DNA from: Methylovulum sp.
Lineage (GTDB): Bacteria; Pseudomonadota; Gammaproteobacteria; Methylococcales; Methylomonadaceae
NCBI GenBank assembly: GCA_028713595.1
Contig: JAQTNZ010000123.1
Location: forward strand, 1-7,307
Direction of reading: 5' to 3'
Length of the DNA: 7,307 nucleotides
Below, piece by piece: positions 1-6,199 of this stretch. Made by a program: the position numbers and the translations under genes. Under the pieces are notes generated by a model. It was given only the letters and a program-made list of their open reading frames with translations. It was not told where the DNA came from and ran no database searches. Each line of letters starts with the position of its first letter. Position 1 is the first letter of the stretch.

Positions 1-1
1 A

Positions 2-418
2 CTAAAATCCGTGGTCAGGCCGCGCATTATCGCCTCAATAGCCACGGCCCGCGCCCACGGTGATTTAAAAGAAAACGCCGAATATAATGCTGCGCGTGAG
101 CAACAAAGCTTTGCCGAAGGCCGGATTGCCGAAATTGAAGGCAAGCTGTCCAACGCTCAAGTGATCGATGTCACCAAGCTTGATGCCAACGGCAAGGTCG
201 TGTTTGGCGCGACGGTAAAAATAGAAGATGTCGATTCGGAAAAACAGGTGGTTTACCAAATCGTCGGTGAAGATGAAGCCAGTATCAAAGAAGGCCGCAT
301 TTCCATCGGCTCACCCATTGCCCGCGCCTTGATCGGCAAAGAAGCTGGGGATGTGGTGACGGTCAAAGCGCCTGCCGGCAACATTGAGTACGAAATTATT
401 TCAGTCGAGTATCTTTAG
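2..418 (+). CDS. greA: Transcription elongation factor GreA, 3' part (5' end outside the window)
   Basis: GreA binds the secondary channel of RNA polymerase and stimulates cleavage of backtracked transcripts. The frame is open from base 2 and gives 138 residues against a usual length near 158, so about 20 N-terminal residues lie to the left of the window. A GTG at 11 is an internal valine codon, because the codons before it (L-K-S) continue the family alignment. The coiled-coil tip motif [10 protein letters not shown] is present, with the acidic pair equivalent to E. coli Asp41 and Glu44. It is followed by the REQQ and EGRI helix, the linker KLSNAQVID, and the C-terminal FKBP-like domain with [10 protein letters not shown] and the ending VEYL. 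No intrinsic terminator is visible directly after the TAG stop. In E. coli greA also neighbours yhbY and rlmE; here two lipoprotein genes intervene. Confidence 0.97.
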   Translation, partial: LKSVVRPRIIASIATARAHGDLKENAEYNAAREQQSFAEGRIAEIEGKLSNAQVIDVTKLDANGKVVFGATVKIEDVDSEKQVVYQIVGEDEASIKEGRISIGSPIARALIGKEAGDVVTVKAPAGNIEYEIISVEYL

Positions 419-530
419 ATAACGATTTTGTTTAACAGGCGATGGATTGCAAACCGTTTCCATTAGACAGAAAAAGTAGTAATGCTGTTTTACCCATAAC
501 CAACCACATTGTTGTTAGGAGACATAAAAT

Positions 531-635
531 ATGAACGCATCACAACGCTTATCTTCTGTTTTGACCATTGGAAGCGGTTTGTTAACGCTTAGCTTCAAAA
601 CTTCCCGCCCATTACTGGCAAATAGGATAAGGTGA
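531..635 (+). CDS. Possible small protein of 34 residues, function unknown
   Basis: The ORF begins with ATG at 531, eight bases after a strong Shine-Dalgarno sequence AGGAGA (517-522), and stops with TGA at 633-635. The product starts MNASQRLSS, has a moderately hydrophobic stretch from about residue 7 to 22 (rich in L, V, I, G, S, T), and ends with a basic segment KTSRPLLANRIR. It could be a small membrane-associated peptide. It could also be the remaining signal-peptide start of a secreted protein whose rest has been lost, since no continuation was seen in the other forward frames just after it. No family was recognised. The main support is the ribosome binding site; ORFs this short are common by chance. 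Confidence 0.35.
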   Translation: MNASQRLSSVLTIGSGLLTLSFKTSRPLLANRIR

Positions 636-896
636 TTTTAACATTTAGCCTTAATTGGCTACGATGTAATCCCTTGCAAGCTCTAGGTGCCTTAAGCCAA
701 ATTTTTCTGACCGTAACCTCCTTTCATTGTCGGGTTAGGTTTCCTGCTGGCTAAAAAACCGCAGGTTTGCCAAAAACGCACATAATAAAGCCTTAAAAGT
801 TATTGAGTTAATGGCTGTAAAGCCCTGGATGCCTGCAAATACCTTAAAGCGGACTGCTTTGGCGCGTCCGTTTCCTACAGAAAATTTGTCATGCCA

Positions 897-901
897 TGAG
901 G
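897..901 (+). promoter_or_regulatory. Ribosome binding site that fixes the lipoprotein start
   Basis: TGAGG lies eight bases before the ATG at 910. This supports 910 over the in-frame ATG at 811, which would put 33 extra residues before the signal peptide and has no clear Shine-Dalgarno sequence. Confidence 0.6.
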
Positions 902-909
902 CTGTTATT

Positions 910-1965
910 ATGTTAAAAAATTTTGCCCCGCATAAAGAAAAATCAGCAAACCTTAAAATAGCTGGCACTAGGCTGGCTATGGGCCTTTCATTAATCATGT
1001 TGGCCGGTTGCGCCCCTAAAGTCATGCACTCGTTTATCGTTGATGCCCCGGCAAAATATCCCAGTTCGTTAGTGATAAAAGAGATCGAAGTGTTGCCTTT
1101 TGAAGGTAATGGCCAATACGGCCAAACCATTGGCATTTTGATTAAGAGCGGCATATCCCATGAAGGTTATATCAATGTCGTTCCTGGGGCGGGATATGTG
1201 GTTACGGGTAACTTGACTATTGGCGATGTCTACAAGAACTCGCGTGAAAAAGCCTATGAATGTTCCGAATATGACCCCAATACCAAAAAATCCTACAAAA
1301 AAACCTGTTATAGCTATTACCATACCAAAAAAACAATCACCAAAGTGGGCTATATCTTGCAGGACAAAAGCTCCGGCAGCACAATCATAGGCGACTCGTT
1401 CACGTCTAATTTCGACAGGACATGGGAGTCGGGCACAAGCGTGGCCGATGCGGAAGCATCCGCTTCGACCGATGATGCCATCATCACCGCCTCCATCGAA
1501 GAATTGGCGCAAAAAGTCGTTGCCGATGTCACCCCGCATAAAATGACGGTTTCGAGGGAACTGCAAAAAGGTGATGACGATAATATTGGCTTAGGTATAA
1601 CCTATCTTGAAAAAGGCCGTGCTGACCAAGCTGTTGCGATTTGGGATCAGGTAATCAATCAATCATTAAAAACTGAAGACAAAGCCGCTGCTTATTACAA
1701 TATTGGTGTCGTCAAAGAGAGCCAAGGGCTATACAAGGATGCGTTTGAGCTTTATAGCAAATCCAATGTGCTGATGCCTAAAGAAGAGTTATATATGGAA
1801 GCCATGACCCGTGTGGAGGGCATGAAAAAAGATGAGGAAAAGACCAGGGCGCAAACTTTGGTGCAAGAGAGCGCGGCTTTTACCCTGCCACCCGTGGAGC
1901 AAGCTGAACAAACGCCTTCACGTTCCGCATCCCACCACCATCACAAGAAAAAACACCACCACTAA
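910..1965 (+). CDS. Lipoprotein with CsgG-like central part, TPR-like helices and a His/Lys tail; function unknown
   Basis: The predicted product has 351 residues. It carries a lipoprotein signal: a basic n-region (residues 1-21), a hydrophobic core and the lipobox LAGC, giving a lipidated Cys34. Ala follows the Cys, so an outer-membrane location is likely under the +2 rule known from enteric bacteria. Residues about 55-110 contain IEVLPFEG and YVVTGNLTIGDVY, which resemble the beta-strand pattern of CsgG/LpoB-type periplasmic lipoproteins; this match is loose. A Lys/Tyr-rich segment follows, with Cys118 and Cys133, which could form a disulfide. Residues about 221-312 form helical repeats of TPR type (GITYLEKGRADQAVAIW and AAYYNIGVVKESQGLYKDAFELY). 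The protein ends in HHHHKKKHHH. A metacaspase-like lipoprotein gene follows after 101 bases on the same strand, which suggests a joint envelope role. The exact family was not recognised; the lipoprotein call is firm and the function is open. Confidence 0.85.
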   Translation: MLKNFAPHKEKSANLKIAGTRLAMGLSLIMLAGCAPKVMHSFIVDAPAKYPSSLVIKEIEVLPFEGNGQYGQTIGILIKSGISHEGYINVVPGAGYVVTGNLTIGDVYKNSREKAYECSEYDPNTKKSYKKTCYSYYHTKKTITKVGYILQDKSSGSTIIGDSFTSNFDRTWESGTSVADAEASASTDDAIITASIEELAQKVVADVTPHKMTVSRELQKGDDDNIGLGITYLEKGRADQAVAIWDQVINQSLKTEDKAAAYYNIGVVKESQGLYKDAFELYSKSNVLMPKEELYMEAMTRVEGMKKDEEKTRAQTLVQESAAFTLPPVEQAEQTPSRSASHHHHKKKHHH

Positions 1966-1969
1966 AAGA

Positions 1970-2022
1970 GTTGCCCTGTGTGCCAGATTAATTGTTTGGG
2001 CCAATCTGGCACATAGGGTGAC
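1970..2022 (+). terminator. Long intercistronic hairpin, possible attenuator or terminator
   Basis: Arms 1974-1989 and 2003-2018 pair over 16 bp with a single G-U wobble, and contain an 11-bp perfect core (TGTGCCAGATT/AATCTGGCACA). The loop is 13 bases (1990-2002). Four further pairs, two of them wobbles, extend the stem out to 1970 and 2022. Only four T residues (2026-2029) follow, so it may terminate inefficiently or may instead protect the 3' end of the upstream mRNA. It begins five bases after the lipoprotein stop and ends before the ribosome binding site of the protease gene, so it could set the ratio of the two products. Confidence 0.6.
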
Positions 2023-2054
2023 AGCTTTTGTCGATGTGGTTGTGTTCATTTGAC

Positions 2055-2060
2055 AGGGGA
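2055..2060 (+). promoter_or_regulatory. Ribosome binding site of the metacaspase-like gene
   Basis: AGGGGA lies six bases before the ATG at 2067. It selects this start over an in-frame TTG at 2028, and the resulting N-terminus is a clean lipoprotein signal peptide. Confidence 0.7.
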
Positions 2061-2066
2061 AACAGT

Positions 2067-3047
2067 ATGAAACAGAACATTTCTGCCATAGTGGCCTGCT
2101 TGGTTTTAGTGTTGCCAGGATGTGGGGGGCAACCTGCCTATCAATTGGCGATCCCTGTGGGATCTTCCGATACCTTGGATGTCAGGGCGAAACAATTTAA
2201 AAGCACGCTCAGCAAATACTCAACGGGCGGGATTGCCGCCCAGCAAGAGGCTGGCTATACGCCTGTGCCGAACGGGCATCCACCTGCATCTACCCCAGTC
2301 AACATTGCCCCAGTGGAACCGGTTAACGTACCCAGTAAACCGCTACCTGCGTTGGCGGGTTCTAGCGGACGCAAGGTCGCTTTAGTGTTTGGTAACGAAA
2401 CCTACACCCATTCCCCTTTGAGCAATCCGGTCAGGGATGCCAACAGCATGGCGGCCGCCCTGCAAGGCTATGGTTTTGAAGTCATCAAAAAAACCAATGC
2501 GACGCGGATGCAAATGCGCGAGGCCATAAGGCAATTTGGTGACAACATAAAAACCGCCCAAGTGGTGTTGTTTTACTATTCAGGGCATGGCATGCAGGTC
2601 AAGGGTGAGAATTACCTCCTCCCTGTTGATGCCGATATCAAGAGGGAATTTGAAGTCGCTGACCAAAGTATTGTCGTATCATCGGTCTTGGGGGCGATAG
2701 AAGAAACCGGCCAGCATAGTAACATCATCATCTTGGATGCGTGTCGGGACAACCCGTTCAAGGGGTGGAGCAGGTCATCGGCTTCGGGCTTGGCAAGGAT
2801 GGACACCCCGCCCGGATCATTTTTGGCCTATGCCACCGCCCCGGGGTCGGTGGCCGCCGACGGGGAGCCAGGCAGCAACGGCTTATACACCAGCTATCTG
2901 TTAAAGTATATGTCGACACCCGGCCTGAAAATCGAGGAGGTTTTCAAAAAGGTAAGGGTTGATGTCATGAGCCGTTCCGATGGCTCACAAGTGCCTTGGG
3001 AATCCTCATCCTTGACCCAGGATGTTTATTTCATCCCCGAAAAATGA
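2067..3047 (+). CDS. Lipid-anchored metacaspase-like cysteine protease (peptidase C14 family)
   Basis: The product has 326 residues. The signal peptide runs from MKQN to the lipobox LPGC, with lipidated Cys19, so the protease should be exported and membrane-anchored. Residues about 20-62 are a linker with no recognised domain, and residues about 63-98 are rich in Pro. The caspase fold starts near residue 101 with GRKVALVFGNETY. The catalytic His is H174 in YYSGHG and the nucleophile is C226 in LDACRDNPF; both are intact. The fold continues to the C-terminus with SFLAYATAPG, NGLYTSYLLKYM and SSLTQDVYF. Bacterial enzymes of this family are usually specific for Arg or Lys at P1, but specificity here is inferred only from the family. 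The upstream gene encodes another lipoprotein. The gene is transcribed towards yhbY and ends at a hairpin pair. A protease is likely, and the substrate is unknown. Confidence 0.9.
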   Translation: MKQNISAIVACLVLVLPGCGGQPAYQLAIPVGSSDTLDVRAKQFKSTLSKYSTGGIAAQQEAGYTPVPNGHPPASTPVNIAPVEPVNVPSKPLPALAGSSGRKVALVFGNETYTHSPLSNPVRDANSMAAALQGYGFEVIKKTNATRMQMREAIRQFGDNIKTAQVVLFYYSGHGMQVKGENYLLPVDADIKREFEVADQSIVVSSVLGAIEETGQHSNIIILDACRDNPFKGWSRSSASGLARMDTPPGSFLAYATAPGSVAADGEPGSNGLYTSYLLKYMSTPGLKIEEVFKKVRVDVMSRSDGSQVPWESSSLTQDVYFIPEK

Positions 3048-3048
3048 C

Positions 3049-3086
3049 ATGGGTACTGGCCCTATAAAAAAAGGGCTAGCACCCAT
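3049..3086 (+). terminator. Hairpin directly after the metacaspase-like gene
   Basis: Arms 3049-3063 (ATGGGTACTGGCCCT) and 3072-3086 (AGGGCTAGCACCCAT) pair over 15 bp with one A-C mismatch and one wobble. The loop is A-rich and eight bases long. The hairpin begins one base after the TGA stop. No T-run follows, so on its own it is better read as a 3'-end stabilising structure or the first part of a tandem terminator. Confidence 0.5.
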
Positions 3087-3092
3087 AGCGGC

Positions 3093-3119
3093 AATAGCGC
3101 CCTGATACAGGGCGTTATT
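3093..3119. terminator. Bidirectional intrinsic terminator between convergent genes
   Basis: CGCCCTG-ATA-CAGGGCG is a perfect 7-bp stem with a three-base loop. Flanking AATAG and TTATT extend it to 12 bp with one wobble. TTATTT follows on the plus strand and an A/T-rich run lies on the other side, so it can serve both the protease gene (+) and yhbY (-), whose stop codon is at 3133. Confidence 0.65.
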
Positions 3120-3132
3120 TAAACGCTTGCCC

Positions 3133-3399
3133 TCATTTTTTGGGGTTCAGCCGATAAAGGACAGCAATCTGGCCTATCGACTGGATCAGTTCGGCCCCGG
3201 TCGCCCCGCAAATTTTTTCGCCAATCAGCTTGCGTTCATCACGTTCAGCGCGTATTTTTACCTTAATAAGCTCGTGGCTATTTAAAGCCAGCTCAACTTC
3301 CGCAAGGACTGCATCAGTTAAGCCTGATTGGCCGATCATAACCACGGGTTTTAAGCTGTGGGCATTGGCGCGCAGTTGTTTCTTATCTACAGAGTTCAC
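3133..3399 (-). CDS. yhbY: YhbY, CRM-domain RNA-binding protein of ribosome assembly
   Basis: This 88-residue protein is a single CRS1-YhbY (CRM) domain. In E. coli YhbY associates with pre-50S ribosomal particles. Recognisable blocks are the KQLRANAHSLKPVV start, the GxxG-type loop in MIGQSGLT, VLAEVELALNSHELIKVKI, the helix with GAELIQSIGQ, and the final strand AVLYRLNPKK. Length and order match E. coli YhbY (97 residues) apart from a shorter C-terminal tail. The start is GTG (3399-3397 on the minus strand), preceded by AGGA seven bases upstream. The gene is divergent from rlmE, as in E. coli, with only 49 bases between the two starts, so both promoters probably lie in or near that gap. Confidence 0.95.
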   Translation of the reverse strand: MNSVDKKQLRANAHSLKPVVMIGQSGLTDAVLAEVELALNSHELIKVKIRAERDERKLIGEKICGATGAELIQSIGQIAVLYRLNPKK

Positions 3400-3448
3400 T
3401 CTCTATTCCTGAAAATCAAAACATCATTTTACACTAAACAAAAGGTCT

Positions 3449-4066
3449 ATGGGACGAAGTAAAAGCAGTAACCGTTGGATGCAGGAACATTTTGATGACG
3501 AATACGTCAGAATGGCGCAAGCGCAGGGCTACCGTTCACGGGCGGTGTTCAAGTTGAGTGAAATCCAAGAAAAAGACCAGGTCATTAAGCCGGGGATGAA
3601 CGTGATTGACTTAGGGGCGGCCCCAGGGGGCTGGTCGCAGTTTGCCAGGCCCTTGATAGGCAAAAGCAACAAACTGATAGCCTTGGACATTTTGCCTATG
3701 GAGACGCTGGAAGGCGTGGATTTTATCCAGGGTGATTTTCGTGAAGAGGCGGTGTTGGCGGAGCTTTATAGGGTGCTTGACAATGCCCCCATCCATCTGG
3801 TCATGTCCGATATGGCTCCTAACATGAGTGGCAACAACAGCATCGACCAGCCCCGCGCCATTTATTTGGGGGAGTTGGCGTTAGACACGGCAAAAACCGT
3901 GCTGGCGAAAAATGGCAGTTTTTTGGTCAAACTGTTTCAGGGCGAAGGCTTTGAAGCCTTCCATCGGGACGTGCAACAGTGTTTTGCCAAGGTGGTGATC
4001 CGTAAACCCAAAGCATCAAGGCCGCGCAGCAACGAAGTTTATATTTTGGCGAAAGGCTTTAAATAA
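3449..4066 (+). CDS. rlmE: 23S rRNA (uridine-2'-O)-methyltransferase RlmE (FtsJ/RrmJ)
   Basis: RlmE methylates the 2'-O of U2552 in the A loop of 23S rRNA at a late stage of 50S assembly, using S-adenosylmethionine; in E. coli it is heat-induced. The 205-residue product has the SAM-binding motif [13 protein letters not shown] and the complete catalytic tetrad K35, D121 (MSDMAPN), K161 ([10 protein letters not shown]) and E196 (SNEVYI). These equal E. coli K38, D124, K164 and E199 with a constant offset of three. ATG at 3449 is chosen because the N-terminus ([12 protein letters not shown]) aligns with E. coli from there. The AAAGG ribosome binding site is only three bases from the ATG, which is tight. 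ftsH follows after 128 bases on the same strand, as in E. coli. Confidence 0.97.
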   Translation: MGRSKSSNRWMQEHFDDEYVRMAQAQGYRSRAVFKLSEIQEKDQVIKPGMNVIDLGAAPGGWSQFARPLIGKSNKLIALDILPMETLEGVDFIQGDFREEAVLAELYRVLDNAPIHLVMSDMAPNMSGNNSIDQPRAIYLGELALDTAKTVLAKNGSFLVKLFQGEGFEAFHRDVQQCFAKVVIRKPKASRPRSNEVYILAKGFK

Positions 4067-4085
4067 GCCCAGGCCGCCCATAAAT
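4057..4085 (+). promoter_or_regulatory. Candidate heat-shock (sigma-32 type) promoter for ftsH
   Basis: CTTTAAA (4057-4063) matches the sigma-32 -35 consensus CTTGAAA at six of seven positions. It is followed after 12 bases by GCCCAT (4076-4081), matching CCCCAT at five of six. The element overlaps the last codons of rlmE and lies upstream of ftsH. E. coli ftsH is under heat-shock control, which makes the reading plausible, but the match was found by eye and similar sites can arise by chance. Confidence 0.4.
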
Positions 4086-4140
4086 CTATGTCACCGAGCG
4101 TTGCCCAGTGACAAATAACCACAGTCTGGACGATAAGTCC

Positions 4141-4149
4141 TGATATAAT
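4141..4149 (+). promoter_or_regulatory. Extended -10 promoter upstream of ftsH
   Basis: TGATATAAT combines a perfect TATAAT (4144-4149) with the TGn extension. No good -35 lies 16-18 bases upstream, which is tolerated by extended -10 promoters. Transcription would start near 4156, leaving a leader of about 40 bases before the ftsH start at 4195. Confidence 0.6.
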
Positions 4150-4182
4150 TTAGCAAATGTTTTAAACCGAACGATTCAAGCC

Positions 4183-4187
4183 TAGGG
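4183..4187 (+). promoter_or_regulatory. Ribosome binding site that fixes the ftsH GTG start
   Basis: TAGGG is seven bases from GTG 4195 but only one base from the alternative GTG 4189, so 4195 is the likely start. Confidence 0.65.
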
Positions 4188-4194
4188 CGTGTTT

Positions 4195-6105
4195 GTGAAC
4201 GATATGATAAAAAATGTAGTCTTATGGGTCGTCATTGCAGTTGTTTTGATGTCCCTCTTTAATAATTTTGGCTCCCAGGGCGAGCGGGCCGATTCGGCAT
4301 TGTCTTATTCACAGTTTATTGAATCTGTGAAAGCGGGCCAAGTCCAGCAAGTCATGATTGACGAGCATGTCATTAAAGGCAAAATGCAGGGCGGCCAAGT
4401 ATTTAAGACCTACGCGCCTTCCGATATCCATTTGGTTGATGACTTGCTGTCCAACGGCGTGGAAATTAAGGCCGTGCCGCCCGAACAACAGTCATTGCTG
4501 ATGAGCTTGTTAATATCTTTTGGCCCGATGCTGCTGTTGATTGCCGTCTGGGTGTTCTTTATGCGGCAAATGCAAGGCGGCGGCGCCGCAGGCCGTGGCG
4601 CGATGAGCTTTGGCAGAAGCAAGGCGCGGATGCTGGAAGAAGACCAGATTAAAGTGACTTTTGCCGATGTCGCAGGCTGTGATGAAGCCAAAGAAGAAGT
4701 CGAGGAAATGGTCGATTTTTTGAAAGACCCTGCCAAATACCAACGCTTGGGCGGTAAAATCCCCAGAGGCGCATTGATGATAGGGCCTCCGGGCACAGGC
4801 AAGACCTTGTTGGCGCGGGCCATTGCCGGCGAGGCGAAAGTCCCTTTCTTCACCATATCCGGCTCTGATTTTGTTGAAATGTTCGTCGGTGTCGGTGCCT
4901 CCAGGGTGCGTGACATGTTTGAGCAAGCGAAAAAACACGCGCCGTGTATCATCTTCATTGATGAGATTGATGCCGTAGGCCGCCAACGCGGTGCCGGTTT
5001 GGGCGGTGGCAATGATGAGCGCGAACAGACCTTAAACCAATTGCTGGTGGAAATGGACGGTTTTGAAGGCAATGAAGGCATTATAGTCATCGCCGCCACC
5101 AACCGCCCTGATGTCTTGGACAAAGCTTTGCTGCGTCCAGGCCGTTTTGACCGTCAAGTGACGGTCGGCTTGCCCGATGTCCGTGGCCGTGAGCAAATCC
5201 TTAACGTGCACATGAAAAAAGTCCCCGCCTCGGAAGATGTTGAAGTCAAATACATCGCCCAAGGCACCCCTGGTTTCTCAGGTGCGGACTTAGCCAATTT
5301 GGTCAACGAGGCGGCCTTATTTGCGGCGCGGATGAACAAGCGTGTGGTTAGTATGTTTGACCTGGAAAAAGCCAAGGACAAGCTCATTATGGGCGCAGAA
5401 CGGCACACAATGGTCATGGGCGAAAAAGAAAAGAAAATGACCGCCTACCATGAGGCGGGCCATGCCATTGTCGGCAAGTTGGTCCCTGAGCATGATCCGG
5501 TTTATAAAGTCAGCATTATGCCTAGAGGCCGTGCCTTGGGCGTGACCATGTTCCTGCCCGAAAAAGACCAATACAGCGCCAGCAAACAAAAACTGGACAG
5601 CATGATCTCCAGCTTATACGGTGGCCGTATTGCCGAAGAAATTATCTTTGGTTGGGAACAAGTCAGCACCGGCGCTTCCAATGATATTGAACGGGCGACC
5701 GAATTGGCGCGGAACATGGTCACCAAATGGGGCTTGTCGCAACGCTTGGGGCCATTGGCTTACAGCGAAGAGGAAGGCGAAGTGTTCTTAGGGCGTTCCG
5801 TCACCCAGCATAAGACTGTCGCTGAAGAAACCTCGCACACCATTGATGAAGAAATCCGCTCGTTCATTGACCGTAACTACGAACGCGCCGAACGCATCAT
5901 CAAAGAAAACATTGATATTCTCCATGCGATGGCCGATGCCTTGATGAAATATGAAACCATCGACAAAGACCAAATTGAAGACTTGATGGCGCGCCGTCCG
6001 GTGCGTGACCCGCAAGGCTGGCAAGATATACCGCCTCGTGGCGGCATTAAAATTGACGACATCAAAGATGACAAAATCATCGTTGGGGCGGCTGGACAAA
6101 GCTAA
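4195..6105 (+). CDS. ftsH: ATP-dependent zinc metalloprotease FtsH
   Basis: FtsH is a hexameric inner-membrane AAA+ protease that extracts and degrades membrane proteins and, in E. coli, sigma-32 and LpxC. From GTG 4195 the product has 636 residues. The first membrane segment spans about residues 7-22 ([16 protein letters not shown]), followed by a periplasmic domain and a second membrane segment about 102-121 ending in [10 protein letters not shown]. The AAA domain has Walker A GPPGTGKT (197-204) and Walker B IIFIDEID (D256, E257), then the [18 protein letters not shown] second region of homology. The protease domain has HEAGH (H419, E420, H423) and the third zinc ligand D497 in STGASNDIE. 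All key residues sit at the E. coli position plus two. The C-terminal tail after MARRPVRDP is about as short as in other gammaproteobacteria and differs in sequence. The gene has its own promoter and ends at a strong terminator. Confidence 0.98.
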   Translation: MNDMIKNVVLWVVIAVVLMSLFNNFGSQGERADSALSYSQFIESVKAGQVQQVMIDEHVIKGKMQGGQVFKTYAPSDIHLVDDLLSNGVEIKAVPPEQQSLLMSLLISFGPMLLLIAVWVFFMRQMQGGGAAGRGAMSFGRSKARMLEEDQIKVTFADVAGCDEAKEEVEEMVDFLKDPAKYQRLGGKIPRGALMIGPPGTGKTLLARAIAGEAKVPFFTISGSDFVEMFVGVGASRVRDMFEQAKKHAPCIIFIDEIDAVGRQRGAGLGGGNDEREQTLNQLLVEMDGFEGNEGIIVIAATNRPDVLDKALLRPGRFDRQVTVGLPDVRGREQILNVHMKKVPASEDVEVKYIAQGTPGFSGADLANLVNEAALFAARMNKRVVSMFDLEKAKDKLIMGAERHTMVMGEKEKKMTAYHEAGHAIVGKLVPEHDPVYKVSIMPRGRALGVTMFLPEKDQYSASKQKLDSMISSLYGGRIAEEIIFGWEQVSTGASNDIERATELARNMVTKWGLSQRLGPLAYSEEEGEVFLGRSVTQHKTVAEETSHTIDEEIRSFIDRNYERAERIIKENIDILHAMADALMKYETIDKDQIEDLMARRPVRDPQGWQDIPPRGGIKIDDIKDDKIIVGAAGQS

Positions 6106-6124
6106 GAGCTGTTTAAATGCGTAC

Positions 6125-6159
6125 AAAAAAGGGGAGGCTTAAAACCTCTCCTTTTTTTT
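6125..6159. terminator. Strong intrinsic terminator after ftsH
   Basis: GGGGAGG (6131-6137) and CCTCTCC (6145-6151) form a 7-bp stem with one wobble and a seven-base loop. It is flanked by six A residues and followed by eight T residues, so the A and T runs lengthen the stem and make it usable on both strands. It separates ftsH from glmM transcriptionally. Confidence 0.92.
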
Positions 6160-6199
6160 CAGCCAATTTTTAAAAATCCAAGGCTAAACAATAATAACA

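Larger units (their letters stand above)
419..909. other. Largely non-coding gap between greA and the lipoprotein gene
   Basis: This gap of roughly 490 bases contains no long convincing gene. It holds a 34-codon ORF (531-635), a short hairpin TAGCC/GGCTA at 646-661, a short inverted repeat AAACC-GCA-GGTTT at 756-768, and, from 811, an in-frame extension of the downstream lipoprotein ORF that is probably untranslated. No sigma-70 promoter with acceptable -35, spacing and -10 could be found, although the lipoprotein gene must be transcribed from here or by read-through from greA. The stretch could be residue of the insertion that brought in the two accessory genes; that is inference. Confidence 0.6.

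Noticed and set aside
11..13. GTG at 11 as a greA start
   Set aside because: The frame is open to the left edge and the preceding codons (L-K-S) match the family, so greA is truncated by the window.
646..661. Hairpin TAGCC/GGCTA as a greA terminator
   Set aside because: The stem is 5 bp, no T-run follows, and it lies more than 200 bases after the greA stop.
767..786. TTGCCA and CATAAT as a sigma-70 promoter for the lipoprotein gene
   Set aside because: The spacing is only eight bases, far from the required 16-18.
811..909. N-terminal extension of the lipoprotein ORF starting at ATG 811
   Set aside because: It would place 33 residues before a typical lipoprotein signal and has no good ribosome binding site; ATG 910 has both a proper n-region and TGAGG at eight bases.
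735..1566. Minus-strand ORFs overlapping the lipoprotein gene
   Set aside because: The plus-strand frame has a signal peptide, TPR-like pattern and ribosome binding site; the antisense translations show no domain pattern.
2028..2066. TTG start at 2028 for the metacaspase-like gene
   Set aside because: ATG 2067 has AGGGGA at six bases and gives a clean signal peptide; the extension adds 13 residues without signal character and starts at the foot of the hairpin.
4089..4113. Inverted repeat TGTCAC/GTGACA between rlmE and ftsH as a terminator
   Set aside because: The stem is only 6 bp with a 13-base loop and no T-run follows; too weak to call.
4189..4191. GTG at 4189 as the ftsH start
   Set aside because: The ribosome binding site TAGGG would be only one base away; GTG 4195 has the right spacing.
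4410..5123. Minus-strand ORF of 237 codons inside ftsH
   Set aside because: It is a shadow of the strongly conserved ftsH coding sequence, with low-complexity Ser/Pro-rich translation and no recognisable domain.
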